Shown: positions 54,763-62,521 of the stretch, one piece after another
Numbering within the stretch: position 1 is the first letter of the stretch
How the letters are laid out: every line of letters begins with the position of its first letter
Assembly: GCA_040218415.1 (NCBI GenBank)
Contig: JAVJRN010000072.1
Span: 1 to 64,000, forward strand
Source of the DNA: JAVJRN01 sp040218415
GTDB lineage: Bacteria; Bacteroidota; Bacteroidia; Cytophagales; Cyclobacteriaceae
Length of the DNA stretch: 64,000 nucleotides
Direction of reading: 5' to 3'
Translations under genes and position numbers: made by a program
Notes under the pieces: model-generated
What the model was told of the DNA's origin: nothing
What the model saw: only the letters and a program-made list of their open reading frames with translations
The model's database searches: none

Positions 54763-54915
54763 TTCAATCCGCCTCCTGCTCGAAAACACTTTCTTGAAAA
54801 AAGAAGGATATTGATAAGGGAATTGCTGATATCAATAAGGGGATTACTTAAATAATCAGGCAGTCTGACCATTATTGCTAATTTATTTTTAGCTTTCGGT
54901 CAGTTTATCGCCAAA

Positions 54916-56187
54916 ATGAAATCATTTCGAACTTTACTCAGTGTAGCTACTATATTTTCCATTATACTGTTGGCTGGCTTCCTTTTATCCACTCTCGCCC
55001 CAAATAATGTAAAATGCATCAACGGATTATGTATTCCAGTAAGCAGTGTTGCGGAACCCTCTGCAAATCAATTCATTTCTTTCTTTACTGAATTATTTGA
55101 CACGAATAGTTGGCCAGCACGATGGTACTGCGGCACTTGGTCGGGTTTTCAAGGGTGGCTGTTTGTCATAAGTGATGTAATTACGGCCTTGTCTTATTTT
55201 GGGATACCCATCTTCTTTATTTTCTTTTTAAGAAAACATGGAAAAAATACCTCGCCCTTCAGCAAATTGTTAAGACTGTTTTCCTTCTTTATCATGTTTT
55301 GTGGAATTACTCATGCTTTAGATGCGACCATGTTTTGGTATCCCATGTACAATGCTTTGGGATTAGTCAAAATTTTAACTGCCGCTGTTTCTCTCACCAC
55401 ATTTGTAGCTTTAATCATAGAATCTAAACGGCTTTTCAATTTAAAGACACCTGCTGAACTTGAAAAAATCATCAAACAACGCACGGAAGAATTGAAATGG
55501 GTCAACGAACAACTAAGTTTGGAAATTGATCAAAGAGTAATTTACGAAAAAGATTTGGAGGAAAGTATAAAGCGCAATGATCGGCTTTTTGTGGAGCTGA
55601 ACCATAGAACCAAAAACAATCTTCAGATGGTGATAAACCTTCTTTCCTTGAAGAATATCACCCAAGGTTCTGGGGATAACAGTGGCTGGATCAAGGATAT
55701 TCAGCAGCGGATTAAAAACATGAGCTACGTACATGACCAGTTATTAAGAAGTGCCTCCGTTTCGAGCATCGATGCGAGCCATTATTTCACAGAGATCATT
55801 GAAGCAGTAGCTGCGTCGTTTAGCAATAAAAACAATACAGAACTTATTATTGATGTGCCTAGCGAGTTACGCTTGAATTCTACGCAGGCAACAAATCTTG
55901 GGTTGATGGTTTCTGAAATTGTAACCAATAGTTTTAAGTATGCTTTTGCAGGCGTGATGAAGCCCTCGATTAGGTTTTCAATACGCATAAGAGAAGACAA
56001 TAAAATCAACTTAGCCATAGAAGATAATGGCAATGGATTTGATACTTCGCAGGAGAAAGAGGGAAGTTTTGGTCAGCAACTTATCTCAAGCTTCGCAAGT
56101 AATCTGGAAGCAGAATTCAAATTGACCTCTGGTGAAGGCGGCACTCGATACGAGTTAACTTTTGATCAGGATATTGGCGCACTCTAA
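54916..56187 (+). CDS. Ethylene-receptor-like sensor histidine kinase
   Basis: A 423-residue kinase. After an N-terminal helix (about residues 5-28) and a periplasmic stretch, three helices at about 79-101, 117-140 and 146-166 match the ethylene-binding domain of plant ETR1 and cyanobacterial relatives. ISDVITALSYFGIP carries Asp87, Tyr94, Ile97 and Pro98 (ETR1 D25, Y32, I35, P36); IMFCGITH carries Ile126, Cys129 and His133 (ETR1 I62, C65, H69); Lys152 is in VKILTAAVS (ETR1 K91). Cys and His bind copper(I) in ETR1. A coiled coil leads to a HisKA_2 domain (His230 in ELNHRTKNNLQ) and an ATPase with DNGNGFD. No GAF domain, no adjacent regulator. Confidence 0.85.
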   Translation: MKSFRTLLSVATIFSIILLAGFLLSTLAPNNVKCINGLCIPVSSVAEPSANQFISFFTELFDTNSWPARWYCGTWSGFQGWLFVISDVITALSYFGIPIFFIFFLRKHGKNTSPFSKLLRLFSFFIMFCGITHALDATMFWYPMYNALGLVKILTAAVSLTTFVALIIESKRLFNLKTPAELEKIIKQRTEELKWVNEQLSLEIDQRVIYEKDLEESIKRNDRLFVELNHRTKNNLQMVINLLSLKNITQGSGDNSGWIKDIQQRIKNMSYVHDQLLRSASVSSIDASHYFTEIIEAVAASFSNKNNTELIIDVPSELRLNSTQATNLGLMVSEIVTNSFKYAFAGVMKPSIRFSIRIREDNKINLAIEDNGNGFDTSQEKEGSFGQQLISSFASNLEAEFKLTSGEGGTRYELTFDQDIGAL

Positions 56188-56378
56188 TAGTGTCTAAGAG
56201 TATTCATCCAAAAACTTAGCACGTTCAACTAATTTGGATTGTTTCGTCAAGTTTTGAAACTAAGATTGCGAATCTCAAAAATTAAGGAAGCTAGTTGTTG
56301 ATTTATTCCTTTTTTTAGCCCCCTTTGTTAACACTGAATAGTTCGAAAAAGGTAACAATGAAGAACGTCAGATCGCGA

Positions 56379-56861
56379 TTAATAAAACCCTGTAATTTTT
56401 TCTCCCTTTAACGCTTCAAGAGCAACTAGAAACTCGCTTACCTCTACTAACTCTTCTGCTTCAAGCCAAGAATATGTGAAGCTATGGGTTAAGCCTGATT
56501 TTGTGATGGTTATTTCTGTATCACAACCATCGGCGCAAACTGAGCAAGTATTTAAATTAATTAACTGAAAGGCGTCAAAATCGAGTTTTGAAATCAAATC
56601 AGACCACTCCTTATCTGTGATTGTTAATTTTTTTACTGGAATATCTTCGTTCTCGTTGCATGCAAAGTCGTGGCTAAAGGTAGCCTTGCCTTTAGTCAAA
56701 TTAAAATAATTTGTGCCGCCACACCACCCACAGGTTTGATTTGTCTCAATAAAATATTCAGTAGACACCCCACTTTTTTCAAGGTGTTCTAAGGTAGGAT
56801 TACATGCGGTGAAAAGGGTGACTAAGAATATTAGCAGAAGGAGTAAAATTATTGCACGCAT
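56379..56861 (-). CDS. Cysteine-rich lipoprotein of unknown function
   Basis: A 160-residue lipoprotein with signal RAIILLLLLIFLVTLFTAC and lipobox FTAC. The mature part has paired cysteines in QTCGWCGGTN and NTCSVCADGCD plus a lone one in FACNEN, suggesting disulfides or a metal site. No recognised family. It follows the VOC gene on the same strand by 77 bases, so it may belong to that operon, or have its own promoter. Confidence 0.65.
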   Translation of the reverse strand: MRAIILLLLLIFLVTLFTACNPTLEHLEKSGVSTEYFIETNQTCGWCGGTNYFNLTKGKATFSHDFACNENEDIPVKKLTITDKEWSDLISKLDFDAFQLINLNTCSVCADGCDTEITITKSGLTHSFTYSWLEAEELVEVSEFLVALEALKGEKITGFY

Positions 56862-56938
56862 AATATATTTTGGCGGTTGTGAATAGATTAGACAACAACA
56901 CTGCCAAAAAGGATGTAATCCTTTTAAAAAAATAAAAA

Positions 56939-57424
56939 TTATTCAGGTCCAATAATTTCAATAAACAAGCCGTCAGGGTCTTGAATCAGTAGGAAGGTTC
57001 TGCCGTCATCGAGTTTGATAGGTGTGTCTCCCAAAAGCTTGACTTTATTGTCTTTTATCCGCTGCTGAAAAGGGCGAGTGTCATCCACAAAAATGGTCAC
57101 GTATTGTACGCCCGTATCATCATTGATATATTTCTGTTTAGGGTGGGAGCCTTTCTTTTTGAACGTCAAAAGTTTCCATTCAATATCTTGTCCGGTAGAC
57201 TCCATTTTAAGCACAGTAACATCGAACGCCTTACTTGGTGTAAGTCCAGTGCGTCTTCCTGCATCAGCATTGACATTGAAGTCAAAATCTTTTTTCATGC
57301 CAAGCACTTTCGTGTAAAACTTGAAAGAAGTATCATAATCTGAGGCCACCACTGCAACTGATAATTTTTGAGTAAAGCCAGAGTAACTAAGGCAGAAAAA
57401 AGTTAATGCGAGGAGGTATTTCAT
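56939..57424 (-). CDS. Exported VOC (glyoxalase-fold) protein
   Basis: A 161-residue protein with an N-terminal signal peptide (KYLLALTFFCLSYSGFTQ) followed by a single VOC domain: DTSFKFYTKVLGMKK at the start and FLLIQDPDGLFIEIIGPE at the end, the latter carrying the metal-ligand Glu typical of glyoxalases. A periplasmic VOC protein is unusual because glyoxalases and dioxygenases are normally cytosolic. It starts 2 bases after the stop of the 4Fe-4S protein gene, so the three genes 56939-60560 form one operon. Reaction unknown. Confidence 0.8.
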   Translation of the reverse strand: MKYLLALTFFCLSYSGFTQKLSVAVVASDYDTSFKFYTKVLGMKKDFDFNVNADAGRRTGLTPSKAFDVTVLKMESTGQDIEWKLLTFKKKGSHPKQKYINDDTGVQYVTIFVDDTRPFQQRIKDNKVKLLGDTPIKLDDGRTFLLIQDPDGLFIEIIGPE

Positions 57425-57426
57425 TA

Positions 57427-59211
57427 TTATGATTTTATAGAAATACTGTCATTACCGATAAGCACTGGTTGATTAATTCTTCCGTCTTCGTCTCTATTCT
57501 CAAGGTTTAGAACGCCTCTAGGGCACACAGAAGAACAAACGCCACATCCCACACAAGATGAACGTACTATGTTTTGACCTCTTTGTGCATACCATCGTAC
57601 GTCAATACCCATTTCACAGTAGGTAGAGCAATTGCCACAAGAAATACATTGACCCCCGTTTGTGGTGATTCGAAATTTCGATTTGAAACGCTGTACTATG
57701 CCTAGGTAAGCGGCTAATGGACAGCCGAATCGGCACCAAACTCGATTTCCCATAATAGGATAAAATCCGGTACCCACCACGCCAGCAAAACCTGCACCGA
57801 TCCAAGCGCCGTATACCGATCTCACTTGATAGGTATTCACACCCAAAAGAGAAGCACTTTCCGTAAAAAAAGTATAAAGAACTCCTGCCGTCATGACGAC
57901 CGCAAAGACCAATACGCCATGAATCATCCAACGTTCTATTTTCCAAGCTTTCAATGATTTATCAGAAAGCTGACGATAAGGATCACCCAGTGTTTCGGCA
58001 AGTCCTCCACAACCACAAACCCAACTGCAATACCATCTTTTCCCAAAAAAGTAAGTGATAAAAGGCACTGCGATAACAATAAGCGCAATTCCCCAAACAA
58101 GCATGAATATTCCTAAAGTGCCTTCACTGATGAGTTGATGGAGGTTACTGTCAAAAAAGAAGCTATAATTCAGCGGCCAAATATTTTTAAAATCGAAATA
58201 CGGCTGATTGAGCCTAAGCATAATCTCTGGGATGATAAATGCAAAAGCAGTCTGGAAAAACATCACCGATATGGTTCTCAAAATCTGATATTTACTATGC
58301 CTATATTTGATGATCATGCGGCCACCCATGACTAAAATACAAAGTGTATAGATGAAGCCGTAGAGAAAGAACTGATTGGCCTCATTGCCTTTGAGAAACT
58401 GACTTATGGGATCTACCATACTGACCCAGCTTGTCATGTACTGCGGAAAAAAGTAAAGCATGATGTAAAAAACGATCAAAAATGACCCAAGCAAAATCCC
58501 TATCCAGCCACGACTTTTCAATGCATTGAAAAAGATGCCATTATTTTTAATACCTGCAGGACCGTCTAATCTTAGCTTAGGTATGAGGTACATAAGGGCT
58601 CCAATAATCGTTAGGCCGTAAGTCAAGAGAAGCCAGAGGGAAGCGTTATTCTGAATTGGCCCTTTTTCTGAGGCTTTTACGAGTGCAAAAAGTTGTTCTT
58701 TACTCTCAGAAAAACCAGATTCTGAGAGTCCATATTTTTCGACATTATCAGCTACGAGGTTAAGATTGTCTTTTAGATCCTCTATTTTTTCGTACTTCCG
58801 TCCATCTAGCCAGTTTCCATATTCTTCGAGATTTGAAAATTTGTCTTCTGATGATATTATATCCTTTACTTCTTCTAATTTGAATGTTGCGGGATAGTTC
58901 AAAGATGCTGCTATCTGGTTGATCTCCTCTGAAGACAGGATGAATTGATCCTTAATTGCTTCATTGGATGACTTGATGGCCTTTTTTAAGTCATTGATCA
59001 ATTTGAAATTAGAATCATAAGACTGATCCATGAGATCGTCGGCATTAGCCTTGAAGATGTTAATTTTTTCAAGATCCGTGTTGCCTTCCTTCTGATAAGT
59101 AGCTTCTAGTACACTTTGAGTAACGGTATAGGATGAAAGAAAGAAACTTCCCAGCCAAAGGCCGAAACCGATGAAAAATAGGATTAAACCTGTAATGTGA
59201 ATTTGCTTCAT
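57427..59211 (-). CDS. NapH/NosR-like membrane 4Fe-4S protein
   Basis: A 594-residue membrane protein. One helix at about residues 5-27, then a predicted periplasmic helical region (about 28-190), then about six to seven helices from 195 on. NapH/NosR-type cysteine motifs lie in RWYCSWVCGCGG and WCRFGCPLAAYLG. Near the C-terminus are two 4Fe-4S motifs, CISCGNCSTYC and CVGCGVCSSVCPRG (CX2CX2CX3C). The C-terminal part should face the cytoplasm. It lacks the FMN-binding domain of NosR. It lies between a flavoprotein (11 bases upstream) and the VOC gene, suggesting electrons pass from NAD(P)H through the flavoprotein to the quinone pool or periplasm. Confidence 0.85.
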   Translation of the reverse strand: MKQIHITGLILFFIGFGLWLGSFFLSSYTVTQSVLEATYQKEGNTDLEKINIFKANADDLMDQSYDSNFKLINDLKKAIKSSNEAIKDQFILSSEEINQIAASLNYPATFKLEEVKDIISSEDKFSNLEEYGNWLDGRKYEKIEDLKDNLNLVADNVEKYGLSESGFSESKEQLFALVKASEKGPIQNNASLWLLLTYGLTIIGALMYLIPKLRLDGPAGIKNNGIFFNALKSRGWIGILLGSFLIVFYIMLYFFPQYMTSWVSMVDPISQFLKGNEANQFFLYGFIYTLCILVMGGRMIIKYRHSKYQILRTISVMFFQTAFAFIIPEIMLRLNQPYFDFKNIWPLNYSFFFDSNLHQLISEGTLGIFMLVWGIALIVIAVPFITYFFGKRWYCSWVCGCGGLAETLGDPYRQLSDKSLKAWKIERWMIHGVLVFAVVMTAGVLYTFFTESASLLGVNTYQVRSVYGAWIGAGFAGVVGTGFYPIMGNRVWCRFGCPLAAYLGIVQRFKSKFRITTNGGQCISCGNCSTYCEMGIDVRWYAQRGQNIVRSSCVGCGVCSSVCPRGVLNLENRDEDGRINQPVLIGNDSISIKS

Positions 59212-59222
59212 GATTTGATATC

Positions 59223-60560
59223 TTATTTTTTACCTAATAACCGACTCCAAAAAGTAGGTTTGTATGTTGTGATGTGCTTCTCAGGAAAGGTTTTGTTGAA
59301 CTTATCTTGTATTTCTCCTTCCCAATGGGTGAAAAACTCAGGATCGAAATTGGCCTTTGGTAAGTTGGCAATGACATAATCCAAGGTTCGGTTATTTTTC
59401 AGCCAATCATCCCACACCTCATGTCTGTTTCGAATTCCAAAGATATTGACGCCTTTCACTTCGAAAGTGGACTTTTCATATTGAATTTTTATGCACTTCT
59501 TTTTGTCGTCACATTCCCAATAAAATTCGTCACAATCTTCAGGACAAGTTGCACTCACTATACCATAATTCTGATATTCGATATCGAAGAACTTGGCGGA
59601 GTTGAACCAAACACCCGGTTGGTAAATAGTGGGCTGGCCTGTGATCGTATGCGCGACAGTTTCTCCCATCATACGCCCCACATACCACACCGCTTCAATC
59701 TGTCGCCTTCCTGCGGGTGCTGTGCGCAATTGAGCACAATCACCCAATGCGTAGATGTCTTTTTGATTGGTTTCTAGATATTTATCGACCAGAATGCCTT
59801 TGTCAGTTTCCAAATCCCCGCCTTTAAGAAAGGCGATATTGGGGTGCACACCGACCGTCAGCCCAACGAATTGGCAATCAATCGTTTCTCCAGTTTTGGT
59901 TTTTATTCCTGCCACTCGTCCTTTTCCATCGTCCAAGATTTCTTCTAGTTCCGTTTCTGGTCGTAGTTCTATGCCTTGCAGTGCCAAATGATTATTGATA
60001 ATGGAAGCTTCTTCTTTGGGAAGTACGTTTCCCCAAAAATATTTTTCACGAATGAGATAAGTCACATGAATGCCCCTTGAATGCAGCATTTCGGCCATTT
60101 CAACACCAATCAATCCTCCCCCAAGTATGATCGCATTTTTGACTTGCGAGGTGTTTTTCTCCATCAGTTCCAAGTCTTGGTAGCTGTAAAGGCCTTGAAC
60201 ACCTTCCAGCTCTTGTCCTGGCCAACCAAACTTGTTTGATGCTGATCCTGTGGCAAGAATTAACTTGTCGTAGGCCATAACGCTGTTGTCTTCAAAAACG
60301 ACTGACTTGGTCTCGTATTCGACCTTTTTTACCCATGCTCGCTTTAGTTCTATCTTGTTTTTATTCCAGAACCAGTCTTCGTATGGCTTGGTGTGCTCAT
60401 ATTTCATATGTCCCATATATATGTACATGAGTGCCGTTCTGGAAAAAAAGTGGTCGGTCTCGCCAGAGATTATGGTGATTTTGAAATCACTTAATTTACG
60501 AATATGTCTTGCGGCGGTAGTTCCTGCAATTCCATTTCCAATAATGACAATATGTTGCAT
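59223..60560 (-). CDS. NAD(P)/FAD-dependent oxidoreductase
   Basis: A 445-residue pyridine nucleotide-disulfide-type flavoprotein. The FAD motif is IIGNGIAGTTAA at the N-terminus, the NAD(P) motif is ILGGGLIGVEMAE near residue 148, and the FAD-ribose Asp is in YALGDCAQL. The redox-active CxxxxC of disulfide reductases is missing; instead it resembles rubredoxin/ferredoxin reductases and the NirB N-terminal part. The last 90 residues hold a Cys cluster (TCPEDCDEF, WECDDKKKC) that could bind a metal. It is the first gene of the operon with the 4Fe-4S protein and the VOC protein. Confidence 0.87.
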   Translation of the reverse strand: MQHIVIIGNGIAGTTAARHIRKLSDFKITIISGETDHFFSRTALMYIYMGHMKYEHTKPYEDWFWNKNKIELKRAWVKKVEYETKSVVFEDNSVMAYDKLILATGSASNKFGWPGQELEGVQGLYSYQDLELMEKNTSQVKNAIILGGGLIGVEMAEMLHSRGIHVTYLIREKYFWGNVLPKEEASIINNHLALQGIELRPETELEEILDDGKGRVAGIKTKTGETIDCQFVGLTVGVHPNIAFLKGGDLETDKGILVDKYLETNQKDIYALGDCAQLRTAPAGRRQIEAVWYVGRMMGETVAHTITGQPTIYQPGVWFNSAKFFDIEYQNYGIVSATCPEDCDEFYWECDDKKKCIKIQYEKSTFEVKGVNIFGIRNRHEVWDDWLKNNRTLDYVIANLPKANFDPEFFTHWEGEIQDKFNKTFPEKHITTYKPTFWSRLLGKK

Positions 60561-60715
60561 AAGTAACTGGCTAGATAGCTAAAGTAGGAGATCGAAAGAT
60601 GAGTAAGTGGAAGTTAATGATATTTGAAGTCCTATGTCAAATGGTTGACAATTAATCCTTATCGATCAACTTCGGCACAGCATTGGCGTTAACACGGTCT
60701 AGTATGCTTTATACA

Positions 60716-61420
60716 ATGAAAAATTTATTAACTGTCTTTTTATTTCTCTCTGTTTTTGGTGTTTCGGCACAGGATATTTTTGATAGACAAGATGCTTTTT
60801 TAAAGAAGTATTCCCTTGGAGGAAAGGTTGATTATGCCCCCTTAAAGTCTGACCCAAAACAACTCAATGCCTTGGTACAAGAGATCGCAGACTTTGATTT
60901 GAGCAATAAGAGAGTGACGGGAGATTTCATCAAAGCATTTTATATCAATGCGTATAATATTTTGGTCATCAAGCAAGTGGTAGACCTTTACCCGATTGAT
61001 GGACCTTTGGCTGTGTCAGGCTTCTTTGATAAGATTCAAAATACGGTGATGGGAGAAAAAATGACATTGAATGAACTGGAAAAAGAGAGGTTATATCCGC
61101 AGTTTCCCGACCCGAGATTACATTTTGTGCTTGTATGCGCTGCAGACGGCTGTCCACCACTCGCTAATTACGCCTTCAGACCTCAAAATTTGGACGATCA
61201 ATTAACGGAGCGAACGACGTTTGTACTGGATTTAGGTGGGCTTATTCGACTAAAGAATAATAAGGTAGAGTTATCTCAGATATTTGAATGGTATAAAAGC
61301 GATTTCACCAAGCATGGTTCCTTACTGGACTTCATTAATAAGTATCGGACGGAAAAAATAAATACCAAAATTACCACAACTTTTTACCCTTATATGTGGT
61401 CATTAAATAATATAGATTAG
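60716..61420 (+). CDS. DUF547 secreted protein
   Basis: About 234 residues from the ATG at 60716 with a signal peptide (KNLLTVFLFLSVFGVSAQ). DUF547 motifs include FIKAFYINAYNILVIKQVV, DPRLHFVLVCAADGCPPL and FEWYKSDFTKHG. The domain has been likened to a papain-type or transglutaminase-like fold; the Cys in CAADGCP and a His upstream are candidates for a catalytic pair, but activity is not established. Monocistronic; an excellent hairpin lies at 61480. Confidence 0.85.
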   Translation: MKNLLTVFLFLSVFGVSAQDIFDRQDAFLKKYSLGGKVDYAPLKSDPKQLNALVQEIADFDLSNKRVTGDFIKAFYINAYNILVIKQVVDLYPIDGPLAVSGFFDKIQNTVMGEKMTLNELEKERLYPQFPDPRLHFVLVCAADGCPPLANYAFRPQNLDDQLTERTTFVLDLGGLIRLKNNKVELSQIFEWYKSDFTKHGSLLDFINKYRTEKINTKITTTFYPYMWSLNNID

Positions 61421-61479
61421 GTTTTTTTGATTTGATGGATCGTTGGCGATTATATAGGTTAGGATTATGGTCCATCAGA

Positions 61480-61504
61480 AGCCCCGGAATCATCCGGGGC
61501 TTTG
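61480..61504. terminator. GC-rich rho-independent terminator
   Basis: AGCCCCGGA and TCCGGGGCT pair around a short loop (ATCA), followed by TTTGTTGTTT. It lies 60 bases after the DUF547 stop and 86 bases before the end of the convergent lipoprotein gene. Confidence 0.8.
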
Positions 61505-61589
61505 TTGTTTAATACTCAAATTGAATCGTGAATTTTTTATTGAGTACATCCTGAATTTTTAAGGGGTAATTATTTTCATATTCAACAAC

Positions 61590-62312
61590 TTAAATTTGAT
61601 AAACTTTACCTCCACTAAAATCATCTCCGGAATAAACAGATGTAGGCAATAATTTAGAGTAAGGTAGTGTGTAAGTTGCAAACCCCGGAAGAAATACTTG
61701 TGGCATAAAAAAAATTTGGTCTTCGAAATAAAGAGGATTGAAGAATCCGGGATTTTCGAATTTACGAAGCTCAGGAAGGGTTGTGCCGATATCCCTTTCT
61801 GTGCCAAGTAATATATTGTTCACCATTTCAATTTTGACAAATGTGCTATTATCACCATTTCGAGTGGTAATTCTAGTTATACTTCCTTCGCTTCCAGAAA
61901 TAGTAGTTGAGATGCCGTCTAAATTTGTAATTTTCGTTGGATATGGACTGTCATTCGATGAATACAAGTAATGATATTCTTCTTCTGGCGTAGAAGAATC
62001 ATAAGTAATCGTAATTAATGACAGACGTCCATTATCATAACTGTAATTATAATTAGCCACAAAGTCAGGACGTGTAATGTCGAAGTAATAGGTCATCTTT
62101 TTTAAACTCGAATCAGTATTGTATTCATATATACATTCTGAAACTTTTTGACCTACATTCCACGGTTCAGTAATTTTCATTTTACTTAATAGTTGTCTAA
62201 TTGGTTCTACTCTAGGGGTTTGTGGTTCTGAATCTTCACTGCACGAAAACAAGGTAATTATAAAAAGGCCGGTGAAAATGTAGTTCAGGACAGATTCTCT
62301 TGATGATAGCAT
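61590..62312 (-). CDS. Lipoprotein of unknown function
   Basis: About 240 residues from the ATG at 62312, which gives a lipoprotein signal ESVLNYIFTGLFIITLFSC (lipobox LFSC); the frame continues 14 codons upstream, but that would displace the signal. The mature part contains strand pairs of the type VSECIYEYNTDSSLKKMTYYF and NYNYSYDNGRLSLITITYD, reminiscent of DUF4595/YD-repeat-like lipoproteins of Bacteroidota. No catalytic motif. Function unknown. Confidence 0.7.
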   Translation of the reverse strand: MLSSRESVLNYIFTGLFIITLFSCSEDSEPQTPRVEPIRQLLSKMKITEPWNVGQKVSECIYEYNTDSSLKKMTYYFDITRPDFVANYNYSYDNGRLSLITITYDSSTPEEEYHYLYSSNDSPYPTKITNLDGISTTISGSEGSITRITTRNGDNSTFVKIEMVNNILLGTERDIGTTLPELRKFENPGFFNPLYFEDQIFFMPQVFLPGFATYTLPYSKLLPTSVYSGDDFSGGKVYQI

Positions 62313-62418
62313 GAGCAAATTAGATTTTTCACTAAATAAGTTAAAAATTTGCAATTAGTTGAATGTTCATTCTTGTTAATCTATGATCCCTCAATATTGG
62401 ATTCTTGTTTTATAAAAA

Positions 62419-62493
62419 GAGGCTGATTAAATACAGTGCGTTAACCAATTTGAAAAAATGACGATTAGCAATGCATATTTTTAATTCAGCCTC
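62419..62493 (-). terminator. Long-loop inverted repeat downstream of the M1 peptidase
   Basis: Arms GAGGCTGATTAAA (62419-62431) and TTTAATTCAGCCTC (62480-62493) pair with one bulge across a 48-base loop. On the minus strand the distal arm is followed by TTTTTAT, so it may terminate the peptidase transcript; the loop is unusually long. Confidence 0.45.
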
Positions 62494-62521
62494 CCTGTAG
62501 TCGAATTCACTTTGATGATTT

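Noticed and set aside
54916..56187. Membrane domain as an MHYT-type sensor
   Set aside because: The Met-His-Tyr-Thr motif is absent, while the ETR1-type Asp, Tyr, Cys and His residues are all present.
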